DNA from: Caballeronia sp. LZ062
GTDB lineage: Bacteria > Pseudomonadota > Gammaproteobacteria > Burkholderiales > Burkholderiaceae
Reading direction: 5' to 3'
Assembly (NCBI RefSeq): GCF_031450785.1
Contig: NZ_JARTWB010000001.1
Span: 434,001 to 498,000, forward strand
Length of the DNA: 64,000 bases
Positions 50,024-59,476 of this stretch are shown here, in pieces. The number at the start of each line of letters is the position of its first letter. Position 1 is the first letter of the stretch. The position numbers and the translations under genes are program-made. The notes beneath the pieces were generated by a model. It saw only the letters and a program-made list of their open reading frames with translations. It had not been told where the DNA came from and did not search any database.

Positions 50024-53000
50024 TCCGGACTCGCAAGCGCGTGATCGCGGCGCTCCTGTGCGCTGTTCCGGCGATGGCGTTCGCGCAGGCCGCCGCCGAT
50101 CCGCTCACGGTGCTCATCGATCAGGGCAAGTACTGGCAGGCGCACCGGCGCGGCGACCTCGCGGAGCAGGCGTGGCAGAAGGTGCTGCGCGTCAATCCGA
50201 AGCAGCCGGATGCACTCTTCGGCATGGGCATGGTGCTCGCGGATCGCAAGGACGGCAGCGGCGCGCAGCAATATCTCGCGCAGTTGCGTCAGGTTGCGCC
50301 GAACTATCCGAATATCGACGAACTCGGCCGGCGTCTCGGCGAAACCAGCTCGCGCGATCAGACCGTGAACGACGCGCGGCGTCTCGCGCAAAGCGGACAA
50401 AGCGCGTCGGCGGTGAACGAATACAAGCGTGCAATTGACGGCAAGCCCGCGACGCCCGCACTGCAACTCGAGTACTACCAGGCGCTTGCCGCCACGCCGC
50501 AGGGCTGGGACGAAGCACGTCGCGGTCTCGAACAACTCGCGCGCCGGAATGCCGACGATCCGCGCTATGCGCTTGCCTACGCGCAGCATCTGACGTATCG
50601 CGACAGCACGCGGCGCGACGGCATCGCGCGGCTCGCGAAGCTCTCGGGCGACAGCACGGTCGGCGCGGACGCGAAGAAGAGCTGGCGGCAGGCGCTGTTG
50701 TGGCTCGGCGCGCGGGCGTCCGATGCGCCGCTTTATCAGGCATACCTGCAAGTGTCACCGGACGATGCCGCCGTGAAAGCGCGTTTCGATTCGATGGTGC
50801 AGCAGGACAGGGCCGCGCGCGAACGCTCGCAGGCCGACGCCGCCGTCGATGCGCGCGGGCGCACCGTCGCGGAAGGCTTCACCGCGCTGGATCGCGGCGA
50901 TCTCGCGACGGCGCGCGCGCGGTTCTCGTCGGTGCTCGCAAGCAATCCGAACGATGCCGACGCGCTCGGCGGCATGGGCGTCGCGGCGCTCAAGCAAGAG
51001 CGCTTTGCGGAGGCGCGCACGTATCTCGAACGCGCGTCGCGGGCCGGCAATCCGGCGCGCTGGAAAGACGCGCTCACAAGCGCGACGTACTGGACCTATA
51101 CGAGCGATGCCATCGGCGCGCGCAGCAACGGACAGATCGCGCAGGCCAAGGCGCTCTTCGAGCGCGCCATCGCGATCAATCCGTCCGATGTCACCGCGCA
51201 AGTGCTGCTCGGCGAAATGCTGCTCGCGAACGGCGATCCGCGCGGCGCGGAGGCCGCGTATCGCATGGCGCTGCGGCGTCAGGCGGATAACCCCGATGCG
51301 ATTCGCGGGCTCGTCGGCGCGCTGGCCGCGCAAGGCCGCGGCGACGAGGCGCTCGAATTCGCCAATCGGCTGAACACGGAGCAGCAGGCCAAGGCGGGCG
51401 GCATCAACACGCTGCGCGGCCAGGCGCAGGCCGCACAGGCGCGCGCGGCCGAAGCGCGCGGCGATCTCGGCGCGGCGCGCAGTCTCTTCGAAGACGCGCT
51501 GCTCAACCTGCCCGACGATCCGTGGCTGCGGCTCGACCTCGCGCGCATCTACGTGCGTCAGGGCGCCGTCGGCAATGCGCGCAGCATGATGGATGGCCTG
51601 CTCGCCGCGCATCCCGACATGACCGACGCGCTTTACGCGAGCGCGCTGCTTTCCGCCGAGACGCAGGACTGGTCCGCCGGTCTCGCGCAACTCGATCGTG
51701 TTGCCCAGGCGCAGCGCACATCCGCGATGACGGCGTTGCAGCATCGCTTGTGGGTGCATCAGCAGGCGGACCTCGCGACGCGCGCCGCCGCTGCCGGCCA
51801 AAACCAGCACGCGTTCGCGATTCTGCGACGCGCCGAACCGGTCGCGGCGGGCAATGCGGAACTGATGGGCGCGGTGGCGTCCGCTTATGTGCAGGCGGGC
51901 GATCCGTCGCGGGCGCTCTCGCTGATTCGCGGCGCGGTGGCCAATGCGCCGGGCGATGTCGGCCTGCAACTGCAATACGCGGGCATTCTGTCGGCGACGC
52001 ATCAGGATGCCGAACTCGGCTCCGTCATGCGGCGTCTTTCGGCCACGCAGCTCACCACGCAGCAGCGCCGCGACTTCGACAACCTGAACGTGGGAATCGT
52101 GGTTGCGCAGGCGGATGCGGTGCGCAAGCAAGGCGACCTCGCCGCCGCCTACGACGTGATTTCGCCGTGGCTCGCCGCGACGCCCGACAACCCTGACCTG
52201 CAAGCGGCGCTCGGTCGCATGTACACCTCGGCGGGCGACGACCGCAGTGCGTTGTCGTGCTATCGAGCGGCGCTCGCGCGTCGTCCGGACGATGTCGCGT
52301 TGCAGACTTCCGCGATGTCGGCGGCAAGCGGCGTGCGCGATTTCAAGCTGGCGGAATCGCTTGCGAATCAGGCGTATGCGGCCGCGCCGAACGACCCCGG
52401 CGTGCTCGCGGCCATCGGGCGGATGTATCGCGCAGAGGGCAAGCTCGATCTCGCCGCGCAGTTTCTGCAACGTTCGCTCGTCGCTGCCAATATGCCGGCG
52501 ATGGCGAATGCGTCCGCTCAGGGCAACCGCGTGCCCCGCGACTGGCAGGCCGCGATGAGCCGCATCGGTTCCATGCCGCTGCCGGGCACGAATCCGTTCG
52601 AGGGCAAGACCGCCGTCGATACGGCCACGCCGTCGCCGCTCGCCCCGTCGAGTGCGAACAACGCGGGCGCGTACCGGCCCGTCAACACAGAGAGTTATCC
52701 GCAAGCCGTGCCGTCCTACCCGCCACCCAGTCAGCCTAGTTCGGTGCCGTATGTGGCGCCGTATGTGGCGCCTTCTGTCGCGCCTTATTCTTCTCCGTTG
52801 GTCGCACCGGGCGCACCGTCCGGCGCCGCGCGCTCGGCGTCGAGCGGCGGTTACGGCGGTGTATCGGATAGCACCGGGCAAGCGGGCGGACGGCGCGCCT
52901 CCGGCGCATATGGCGGCGAAGCTTATGCATCGGCGCAAGCGCGGGCTTACCACGCGCCGGCCGCACCGGCTAATGCCGACAAGCATGCTTCCGATACGTA

Positions 53001-55122
53001 TGGGGCGACGCAGCCGGATGCTTATATCGCACGGCCGCCATCTGCTGATGCGGACGGCTATGGTCCCGACAGCTACGGCAGCGCGCAAACCGGTGCTTAT
53101 CGAGCGGCGCCGGCACCGGCTTACGGGTACGGCCCGGACACCTATGGCAGCGCGCAATCGGGTGCTCATCGAATGCCCCCGGCACCTGCTAATGGCTACG
53201 GCCCGGAGACATACGGCAGCGCGCAATCGGGTGCTTATCGAGCGGCACCGGCACCTGCTTACGGGTACGCCCCGGACACCTACGGCGCGGCGCAATCGGG
53301 TGCTTATCGGACGCCACCGGCACCTGCTAATGGCTACGGCCCGGACACCTATGGCGCTGCGCAATCCGGCGCGCCGCTTCAGCCGTATCCTGGACAGGAC
53401 GCCAGCGGATATCGCGCGCAGACTTATCAGCCCGCGCCGGCGTATCAACCGTATGCGCCGCAAGCTGCCAGCTACCCGCCAGCGCCGGACGGCTACGACA
53501 GTTCGCCGTGGCCGATGTCGCCCGCCGCGCGCGATGCGCAAGCCAATGCGTACGCGCCGCAACCAGCCGCCAACGTGCCGGCCGGCAAACGCACGGCGAC
53601 GCGCAAGAGCACAGCGAACACGGCGCGTGCCGCCGATCCGTATGCGTATGCGCAGCAGTCTCACGCGCAGGCATACGGACAGCCATATCAGCAGCCGTAT
53701 CCGCAACAGGCTTATCAGCCGTATGCGCAGCAGCCGTATGCGCAGCAGCCGTATGTGCCGCAATACGCCCAGCAGCCGTATATTCCGCAGCCGCCCGCCG
53801 GATACGCACAGCCCTACTATCCCGCCCAGCCGCAAAGCGCACAGCGCGCGACGGCGGCCGCATCGATGAGCAACTCCGGTTTGCCCGCGCCGGTCGCCAA
53901 TCCGCAAACCATCGGCGTCGCGGAGGAACTGGCGGCGATCAACCGCGAGCAGGCCAGCACGATCACCGGTGGCGTCATATTTCGCAATCGCGATGGCGAG
54001 AACGGACTGTCGAACCTGACGGATATCGAAGCGCCGATCGAAGGCCGCATCAAGGCGGGCAACGGACATATCGTCGTGCGCGCGACGCCTGTCACGCTGG
54101 ATGCCGGCACGGCGAACGGCACGAACAACACGCTCGCGCGTTTCGGCGCGGGCACGAGCAATAACCAGAGCACGACGACGAACATCGTCAATCTGACGAA
54201 CGACTTCGGCTCGCAGACGGCGACGGGCGTGGGGCTCTCCGTCGGCTACGAAAACCGCAACATCCAGGCCGATGTCGGCACCACGCCGCTCGGCTTTCGC
54301 GAAACGAACATCGTCGGCGGGCTGCAGTATCAGAACGCCATCACGGACAAAGTGTCGTACTCGCTCGCCGTCGCGCGACGCGCCGTCACCGACAGTCTCT
54401 TGTCCTACGCCGGCGCGCGCGATGACGGCGCGGGCCTCGAATGGGGCGGCGTGACATCGAGCGGCGCGCGCGCCGCGCTCAGCTGGGACGACAGCACGAG
54501 CGGCGTCTACGTGAACGCGGCCTACCAGTACCTCGACGGCAAACATGTCGCGACGAACAGCGCGGTGAAAGGCGGCGGCGGCATCTATACGCGTCTTCTG
54601 AAGGAGGCGGACCAGACGCTCACCGTCGGCGCGAACACGACGCTCATGCACTACGACAAGAATCTTTCGTACTTCACCTACGGCCAGGGCGGTTACTTCA
54701 GCCCGCAGCAGTACGTGATCCTGAACTTTCCGGTCGAATACATGGGCCGCACGGGGATGTTCAGCTACGACGTGAAAGGTTCGATCGGCGTGCAGCATTA
54801 TCGACAGGATGCGTCGAACTACTTCCCCACCGACAGCACGCGTCAGTCGGCCGCCGCGAGTTCGCCGCTCAATCCGGACGTGGGCGCGGTCTATCCCGGG
54901 TCGAGCAAGACGGGCGTTTCGTATTCGCTCAACGCGACGGGCGAATATCAGCTTGCACCGCAGCTTGCGTTCGGCGCGACGGCATCGTTCGGCAACGCGT
55001 ATCAGTTCCGCGAATGGCTTGCCGCGGTGTACGTGCGTTATAGCTTCACGCGTCAGGGCGGCGTGCAGCCGGCGTTTCCGCCGCAGGCGTTCAGTTCGCC
55101 GTATCTGTCGTTGTCGAATTGA
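50017..55122 (+). CDS. bcsC: Cellulose export TPR/outer-membrane protein BcsC with long repeat linker
   Basis: 1701 residues, far longer than E. coli BcsC (about 1150). A signal peptide ends MAFA (residue 23). Residues about 30-850 are tetratricopeptide repeats that span the periplasm and contact the glucan. Residues about 875-1287 are a low-complexity linker: VAPY repeats, five 23-residue GYGPDTYG repeats (1014-1119) and a Gln/Pro/Tyr stretch (1209-1280). From about 1288 the BcsC C-terminal domain begins (NPQTIGVAEELAAINREQASTITGG) and forms the outer-membrane barrel, ending in AVYVRYSFTRQGG. It is the last gene of the operon. The reading frame is intact. Confidence 0.95.
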   Translation: MLIRTRKRVIAALLCAVPAMAFAQAAADPLTVLIDQGKYWQAHRRGDLAEQAWQKVLRVNPKQPDALFGMGMVLADRKDGSGAQQYLAQLRQVAPNYPNIDELGRRLGETSSRDQTVNDARRLAQSGQSASAVNEYKRAIDGKPATPALQLEYYQALAATPQGWDEARRGLEQLARRNADDPRYALAYAQHLTYRDSTRRDGIARLAKLSGDSTVGADAKKSWRQALLWLGARASDAPLYQAYLQVSPDDAAVKARFDSMVQQDRAARERSQADAAVDARGRTVAEGFTALDRGDLATARARFSSVLASNPNDADALGGMGVAALKQERFAEARTYLERASRAGNPARWKDALTSATYWTYTSDAIGARSNGQIAQAKALFERAIAINPSDVTAQVLLGEMLLANGDPRGAEAAYRMALRRQADNPDAIRGLVGALAAQGRGDEALEFANRLNTEQQAKAGGINTLRGQAQAAQARAAEARGDLGAARSLFEDALLNLPDDPWLRLDLARIYVRQGAVGNARSMMDGLLAAHPDMTDALYASALLSAETQDWSAGLAQLDRVAQAQRTSAMTALQHRLWVHQQADLATRAAAAGQNQHAFAILRRAEPVAAGNAELMGAVASAYVQAGDPSRALSLIRGAVANAPGDVGLQLQYAGILSATHQDAELGSVMRRLSATQLTTQQRRDFDNLNVGIVVAQADAVRKQGDLAAAYDVISPWLAATPDNPDLQAALGRMYTSAGDDRSALSCYRAALARRPDDVALQTSAMSAASGVRDFKLAESLANQAYAAAPNDPGVLAAIGRMYRAEGKLDLAAQFLQRSLVAANMPAMANASAQGNRVPRDWQAAMSRIGSMPLPGTNPFEGKTAVDTATPSPLAPSSANNAGAYRPVNTESYPQAVPSYPPPSQPSSVPYVAPYVAPSVAPYSSPLVAPGAPSGAARSASSGGYGGVSDSTGQAGGRRASGAYGGEAYASAQARAYHAPAAPANADKHASDTYGATQPDAYIARPPSADADGYGPDSYGSAQTGAYRAAPAPAYGYGPDTYGSAQSGAHRMPPAPANGYGPETYGSAQSGAYRAAPAPAYGYAPDTYGAAQSGAYRTPPAPANGYGPDTYGAAQSGAPLQPYPGQDASGYRAQTYQPAPAYQPYAPQAASYPPAPDGYDSSPWPMSPAARDAQANAYAPQPAANVPAGKRTATRKSTANTARAADPYAYAQQSHAQAYGQPYQQPYPQQAYQPYAQQPYAQQPYVPQYAQQPYIPQPPAGYAQPYYPAQPQSAQRATAAASMSNSGLPAPVANPQTIGVAEELAAINREQASTITGGVIFRNRDGENGLSNLTDIEAPIEGRIKAGNGHIVVRATPVTLDAGTANGTNNTLARFGAGTSNNQSTTTNIVNLTNDFGSQTATGVGLSVGYENRNIQADVGTTPLGFRETNIVGGLQYQNAITDKVSYSLAVARRAVTDSLLSYAGARDDGAGLEWGGVTSSGARAALSWDDSTSGVYVNAAYQYLDGKHVATNSAVKGGGGIYTRLLKEADQTLTVGANTTLMHYDKNLSYFTYGQGGYFSPQQYVILNFPVEYMGRTGMFSYDVKGSIGVQHYRQDASNYFPTDSTRQSAAASSPLNPDVGAVYPGSSKTGVSYSLNATGEYQLAPQLAFGATASFGNAYQFREWLAAVYVRYSFTRQGGVQPAFPPQAFSSPYLSLSN
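53056..53373 (+). repeat. Tandem 69-bp repeats inside bcsC
   Basis: Four full copies (53056, 53125, 53194, 53263) and a partial fifth (53332) of a 69-bp unit encoding GYGPDTYGSAQSGAYRxxP plus APAY or APAN. Copies ending in Y and N alternate, so the larger unit is 138 bp. Degenerate 25-residue relatives lie just upstream (52900-53055). Confidence 0.9.
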
Positions 55123-55181
55123 GGCGGGGGCGCGTGCGGCGCGCTCCGTGCTCCAGCGTCGTCTGCACGCCCCCGTATGCG

Positions 55182-55946
55182 CTATTCAACTTCCCCGTCG
55201 TCGCTGTCCGCGGTCTTCGCGTCGTGCTCATGGTTCATCGCGGCGTCGGCGAGCGTCGCGGCTACTGCCGGCGCTTTCTCTTTGCGCTCGCTATAGCGAT
55301 CGGTCAGGTAATCGGAGCGGTCTCGCACGAGCAGCGTGAACTTGTAGAGCTCTTCCATGACGTCGACCACCCGGTCATAGTACGCCGACGGTTTCATGCG
55401 CCCGTCGGCATCGAACTCCTGATACGCCTTCGCCACAGACGACTGGTTCGGAATCGTCACCATGCGCATCCAGCGGCCCAGCACGCGCAGCGCGTTGACC
55501 GCATTGAACGACTGCGATCCTCCGCAGACTTGCATCACCGCAAGCGTGCGCCCCTGCGTCGGGCGGATTCCACCGAATTCCAGCGGCAGCCAGTCAATCT
55601 GATTCTTGAAGACGGCGGTCAACGTGCCGTGGCGCTCGGGACTGCACCAGACTTGTCCTTCCGACCATTCGGATAGTCTGCGAAGCTCGACGACTTTCGG
55701 GTGGTCCGCCGGAACGCTGTCGGCAATCGGCAAGTCATGTGGATCGAAGACTCTCGTCTCAGCGCCGAAGTGCCGCAGAATGCGCTCGGCCTCCAGCGTC
55801 AGCAGCCGGCTGTACGACGTCGGCCGCAGCGAGCCATAGAGCAGCAAGATTCGCGGCGCGTGAGTCGAGACGGCGCGCGGCTCGAGCTTGTCGAGGTCCG
55901 GCGTATCGAGCAGTGAGAGCGTGACGTTACGCAGATCTGAAGGCAT
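55182..55946 (-). CDS. arsH: ArsH-family NADPH-dependent FMN reductase
   Basis: 254 residues of the ArsH flavoprotein family. The FMN-binding segment is [25 protein letters not shown], with [24 protein letters not shown] and [21 protein letters not shown], all characteristic of ArsH, followed by a charged C-terminal tail. ArsH oxidises trivalent methylarsenicals such as methylarsenite and has quinone or azo reductase activity. No arsR, arsB or arsC gene is near, so it stands alone. The gene is convergent with bcsC, 59 bp away. Confidence 0.92.
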   Translation of the reverse strand: MPSDLRNVTLSLLDTPDLDKLEPRAVSTHAPRILLLYGSLRPTSYSRLLTLEAERILRHFGAETRVFDPHDLPIADSVPADHPKVVELRRLSEWSEGQVWCSPERHGTLTAVFKNQIDWLPLEFGGIRPTQGRTLAVMQVCGGSQSFNAVNALRVLGRWMRMVTIPNQSSVAKAYQEFDADGRMKPSAYYDRVVDVMEELYKFTLLVRDRSDYLTDRYSERKEKAPAVAATLADAAMNHEHDAKTADSDDGEVE

Positions 55947-56071
55947 TAGCGAATGCTCCGGGCGTCAGAATCGATGATCCATTCGCCCTCTTTCTCGATG
56001 GACGCCGAATCCAAATACATAGTGATACGAAGTTTTCCGCCATCCGAGTACGGTGCATCGGGGTAGCCTAA

Positions 56072-56542
56072 TCACTCCGAAATCCGCTTGAAACTCGCGT
56101 AATAATCGTCGGTGTAATAGCATTCGCCCGTTTGCCTGCGCGGGCCGCCGCACACGATGCGGCGTTGCCCGCGATCCGTCGCGCCCGGCGTTCGAACGGT
56201 GTAAGCATGGTAGTAGCCGCGGGGTTGCTGCGGCAGCAGACCGGCGCTGTTGCGAAAGAGCACGCCGTCGTCTTTATATGGGAATGGGCCGCCCGCTTTG
56301 ATCAGACGAAGTGTGTCCGCGACTTCTCCCGGCAACTGCGCCCGGGCGACCGCAGGCACTGCGCCTCGCTCTTGCGCACCCGAGGCGGCCGTGACGCCGC
56401 TCGCGGCGCTGGCCTGGGCAGCCGCCTGACTTGCCGCTGCGCCCGGTTCCTGACTCGCGTTCTGCGAACCGTTCTTCCCGCATCCGCAAAGCGTCGCACT
56501 CAAGGCGATGACGCAAGGGAAAATCCATGCACGCTTGACCAA
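56072..56542 (-). CDS. Barnase/RNase Sa-like lipoprotein with altered active site
   Basis: About 156 residues. The C-terminal 90 residues are a guanyl-specific ribonuclease N1/T1 (RNase Sa-like) domain: LPGEVADTLRLIKAGGPFPYKDDGVLF, then GYYHAYTVRTPGATDRGQRRIVCGG and CYYTDDYYASFKRI. In RNase Sa the catalytic residues are the Glu of YYHEYT, the Arg of RRI and the His of DHYATF. Here Glu is Ala and His is Tyr; only Arg remains. The start is TTG at 56542, with GGAG 8 bases before it, giving a lipoprotein signal ending LCGC; an upstream ATG (56593) has no ribosome-binding site. It is divergent from the acyl-CoA synthetase gene. Confidence 0.8.
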   Translation of the reverse strand: MVKRAWIFPCVIALSATLCGCGKNGSQNASQEPGAAASQAAAQASAASGVTAASGAQERGAVPAVARAQLPGEVADTLRLIKAGGPFPYKDDGVLFRNSAGLLPQQPRGYYHAYTVRTPGATDRGQRRIVCGGPRRQTGECYYTDDYYASFKRISE

Positions 56543-56781
56543 GCCGATGTCTCCGGTTGACTTGCACTCGACGACCGCGAACCATTGCAGCATATCGTTA
56601 GTGTCGCGGTGGAGCAATCGGGCATGTCCGGTTCGTGAGACTCCACATCGCGCAGGAAAGGCACTCGATACGCTGGCAGAATCGAAGGACGACAAGCACA
56701 TGCGCGAGCGACGCCGCTCGCTGCATCGCAACAATGTCCGAAACCACGAACTCAGCAACAAGCACATCCAAGGACGTGACC

Positions 56782-58404
56782 ATGCTGTCGAAAGAGAACG
56801 ATTATGAAGCTGCTGTCGCAAGTTTTCGCTGGGACATTCCGCATCAGTACAACATCGGCGTGGACGTGTGCGACAAGTGGGCGGCCTCGCGTCCCGGCGA
56901 CACCGCGTTGATCCATGAGCATCGGGACGGCCGCGTCGAACGGATGAGCTTCGGCGAATTGCAAAGCCAAAGCAATCGCGCCGCTCATTGCTTTCGCGCG
57001 CACGGCATCGTGAAGGGCAGCCGCGTCGCCATTCTCATTGCGCAATCGCCGCAGACAGCGATCGCGCACATCGCCGCCTTCAAGCTCGGCGCGATCTCGG
57101 TGCCGCTCTTCGCGCTCTTCGGCGAGGAAGCGCTCGAATTTCGTCTGCGGGACAGCGGGGCCAGTGTGCTAGTGACGGATGCAGCAGGCGCACGGAAGAT
57201 TGCCGGCATACGAGACCGGTTGCCGGCATTGCGCACCGTCTTCGTGACGGGCGACCAGCCTGACGGCAGTGGCGCAGTCGAAAACTTCGACACAGCGCTC
57301 GCCGCACAAGACGACACGTTGGAGCCGGTTGCGACTACGGCGGATGACCCCGCCGTCATCATCTACACGTCCGGCACCACGGGCAAGCCGAAGGGCGCGC
57401 TACATGCGCAGCGGGTTTTGCTGGGCCATCTTCCCGGTGTCGAGATGTCGCACGGCGGCACCATCAGCCGAGATGACATTTTCTGGACGCCGGCGGACTG
57501 GGCTTGGATCGGCGGTCTGCTCGACGTCCTGTTGCCTGCGCTGCATCACGGTGCCACTGTCGTCTCGCACCGCTTCGACAAGTTCAATGCGCGAGCAGCC
57601 TTCGATCTGATGAGCCGCCACGGCGTGACGCACGTGTTTCTGCCGCCCACCGCGTTGAAGATGCTGCGTAGCGAAAAGGCGCCGCGCGAGCAATGGAACT
57701 TGCGGCTGCGCTCAGTCGCGAGCGGCGGAGAGTCGTTGGGAACGGAGCTGCTGACGTGGGGCAAGGAAGCGTTGGGCATCACCATCAACGAGTTCTACGG
57801 TCAGACCGAATGCAACATGGTGGTGTCGTCATGCGGGAACTGGTTCCCGGCTCGTCCCGGCGCGATCGGACGCGCTGCGCCCGGACACGATGTTCGCGTG
57901 GTGAACGATCACGGCATCGTGCAGGCGGTCGATGACATCGGCAACATCGCCATCAAGGCGCCGGACCCGGTCATGTTCCTGGGCTACTGGAACAATCCTT
58001 CGGCGACCGCAGAGAAGTTCGCGGGCGACTATCTGCTGACAGGCGATCTCGGACGCATGGACAGCGACGGCTTCATCCACTATGTGGGCCGCAACGACGA
58101 CGTCATCACGAGCGCGGGTTATCGCATCGGCCCGGGCCCGATCGAAGACTGCCTGCTCGGGCATCCCGCCGTCCGGCTCGTGGCCGTCGTCGGCGTGCCC
58201 GATGCCGAGCGCACCGAGATAGTGAAGGCGTGTGTCGTCCTGGCCGATGGCTACTCTCCCGGCGAAGCCTTGACCCGCGAACTGCAGGACCATGTACGCA
58301 CACGCCTGGCGGCACACGAATATCCGCGCGTCATCGAATACCGGGAGTCGTTGCCGATGACATCGACCGGAAAGCTCATCAGGCGCGAGTTGAGGACGCG
58401 CTAG
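56782..58404 (+). CDS. AMP-dependent acyl-CoA synthetase
   Basis: 540 residues of the ANL superfamily. The adenylation P-loop is IIYTSGTTGKPKGALHA; A5 is INEFYGQTECNM; the hinge and lysine regions are LLTGDLGRMDSDGFIHYVGRNDDVITSAGYRIGPGPIE and, at the C terminus, [13 protein letters not shown] with the catalytic Lys. It activates a carboxylic acid to its CoA thioester; similarity is to acetyl/medium-chain (ACSM-like) synthetases, but the acid is not predictable. AAGGACG precedes the ATG at 56782; the upstream ATG at 56734 lacks a Shine-Dalgarno. Its last 26 bp overlap the convergent LysR gene. Confidence 0.92.
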   Translation: MLSKENDYEAAVASFRWDIPHQYNIGVDVCDKWAASRPGDTALIHEHRDGRVERMSFGELQSQSNRAAHCFRAHGIVKGSRVAILIAQSPQTAIAHIAAFKLGAISVPLFALFGEEALEFRLRDSGASVLVTDAAGARKIAGIRDRLPALRTVFVTGDQPDGSGAVENFDTALAAQDDTLEPVATTADDPAVIIYTSGTTGKPKGALHAQRVLLGHLPGVEMSHGGTISRDDIFWTPADWAWIGGLLDVLLPALHHGATVVSHRFDKFNARAAFDLMSRHGVTHVFLPPTALKMLRSEKAPREQWNLRLRSVASGGESLGTELLTWGKEALGITINEFYGQTECNMVVSSCGNWFPARPGAIGRAAPGHDVRVVNDHGIVQAVDDIGNIAIKAPDPVMFLGYWNNPSATAEKFAGDYLLTGDLGRMDSDGFIHYVGRNDDVITSAGYRIGPGPIEDCLLGHPAVRLVAVVGVPDAERTEIVKACVVLADGYSPGEALTRELQDHVRTRLAAHEYPRVIEYRESLPMTSTGKLIRRELRTR

Positions 58405-59356
58405 AGCGCCTGCGAGACGCCTCTTTCAGAGGACGTTGATTGCGCGGCGCGAGCCAAAGAGGTTCCGAGAGATGCTCGGCGAAGAAGTCGGCAAGTGCCC
58501 TCACCCGCGCCGGGCGCGCTCGCGCCGAGGGCGTCACGAAATAGAGTCCGCCACGCGTCAAGTGCCAGTCGGTCAGGATCGCTTCGAGCCGTCCGTCTGC
58601 CAGATATTCACCGGCAATGAACTCCGGCAATTCCGCGATGGCAATTCCATCGAGCAGCGCCGGAAGTAGCGCATCGGAATTCGTAACGCGTAGCGGGCCG
58701 ACCGGCGTGATGGGTTCTTCCTCGCCTGCATCGTTCACAAATCGCCAGACATCCGTGGCCGCGCGGTACGCATAGGAGAAACACGGCCGACCGACCAGAT
58801 CGCGCGGATGCGTCGGCCGGCCGTATCGCTGCAGATAATCCGGTGAAGCGACGACCAGTTGCGATACCGCGCAAAGCCGCTTCGCCACGAGCGACGAGTC
58901 GGGCAACGCGGCGATTCTGAGCGCCGCATCGAACCCTTGCGCAACGATATCGACCGTCGCATCCGACAAGTGCAGGTCCACCGACACCTCGGGATAAGCG
59001 CGCAGGAACTTCGGCAGCAGCGGCGCGACCCATCGCAAGCCGAAAGACATGGGCACGGCCAGACGAACCAGTCCGCGCGGCTGCACCGACATCTCTTTCG
59101 CCGCGTTCTCGGCTTCTTCCGCCTGCCGATAGATATCCCCCGCCTTCTCCGCTATCGTGCCGCCGAACTCGGTCAGCGCAAGCTGGCGCGATGTTCGATT
59201 GAAGAGCCGCGCGCCGAGCCGCTCCTCCAGCCTCGCGACGCCGCGCGAAACAGTGGCGACGGAAACGCCCATTGCCCGCGCCGCCGCAGCGAACGACCCT
59301 TCCTCAGCGACCTTGGCGAACATCGCCAGCCCCTCGAAATCCGGGAGTTTCGTCAT
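58379..59356 (-). CDS. LysR-family transcriptional regulator
   Basis: 325 residues. The N-terminal helix-turn-helix reads [51 protein letters not shown], followed by the substrate-binding domain typical of the CrgA/DmlR branch ([39 protein letters not shown]). It lies divergent to the SDR gene, 120 bp away, with two palindromes between, so it probably controls that SDR and itself. Its 3' end overlaps the acyl-CoA synthetase gene. Confidence 0.93.
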   Translation of the reverse strand: MTKLPDFEGLAMFAKVAEEGSFAAAARAMGVSVATVSRGVARLEERLGARLFNRTSRQLALTEFGGTIAEKAGDIYRQAEEAENAAKEMSVQPRGLVRLAVPMSFGLRWVAPLLPKFLRAYPEVSVDLHLSDATVDIVAQGFDAALRIAALPDSSLVAKRLCAVSQLVVASPDYLQRYGRPTHPRDLVGRPCFSYAYRAATDVWRFVNDAGEEEPITPVGPLRVTNSDALLPALLDGIAIAELPEFIAGEYLADGRLEAILTDWHLTRGGLYFVTPSARARPARVRALADFFAEHLSEPLWLAPRNQRPLKEASRRRSSASSTRA

Positions 59357-59363
59357 GTCATTT

Positions 59364-59400
59364 CTGCAATGATGGTTTGCAGGCGAGTCTATTTCGAAAT
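59364..59400. promoter_or_regulatory. Palindromes between LysR and SDR genes
   Basis: CTGCAA, seven bases, TTGCAG (59364-59382) is a perfect interrupted palindrome of the form LysR proteins bind, and ATTTCGAAAT (59391-59400) is a 10-bp perfect palindrome next to it. The second could be the activation site near the SDR promoter. Assignment to the adjacent LysR is inferred. Confidence 0.5.
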
Positions 59401-59476
59401 GACGCGTGCGTCGATACTCTTCTCACACCGCTTCACGACTCGACATTTCAACAGAACGCACGCAAGGAGAAACACC

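Noticed and set aside
50755..54798. Very long open frame (1347 codons) on the minus strand opposite bcsC
   Set aside because: Its sequence is Arg/His-rich and lacks any domain pattern; it is the antisense shadow of a GC-rich coding region whose sense frame is clearly BcsC.
55123..55181. Terminator between bcsC and arsH
   Set aside because: GGGGGCG and CGCCCCC can pair, but the loop is about 40 bases and no U-run follows, so it is not called.
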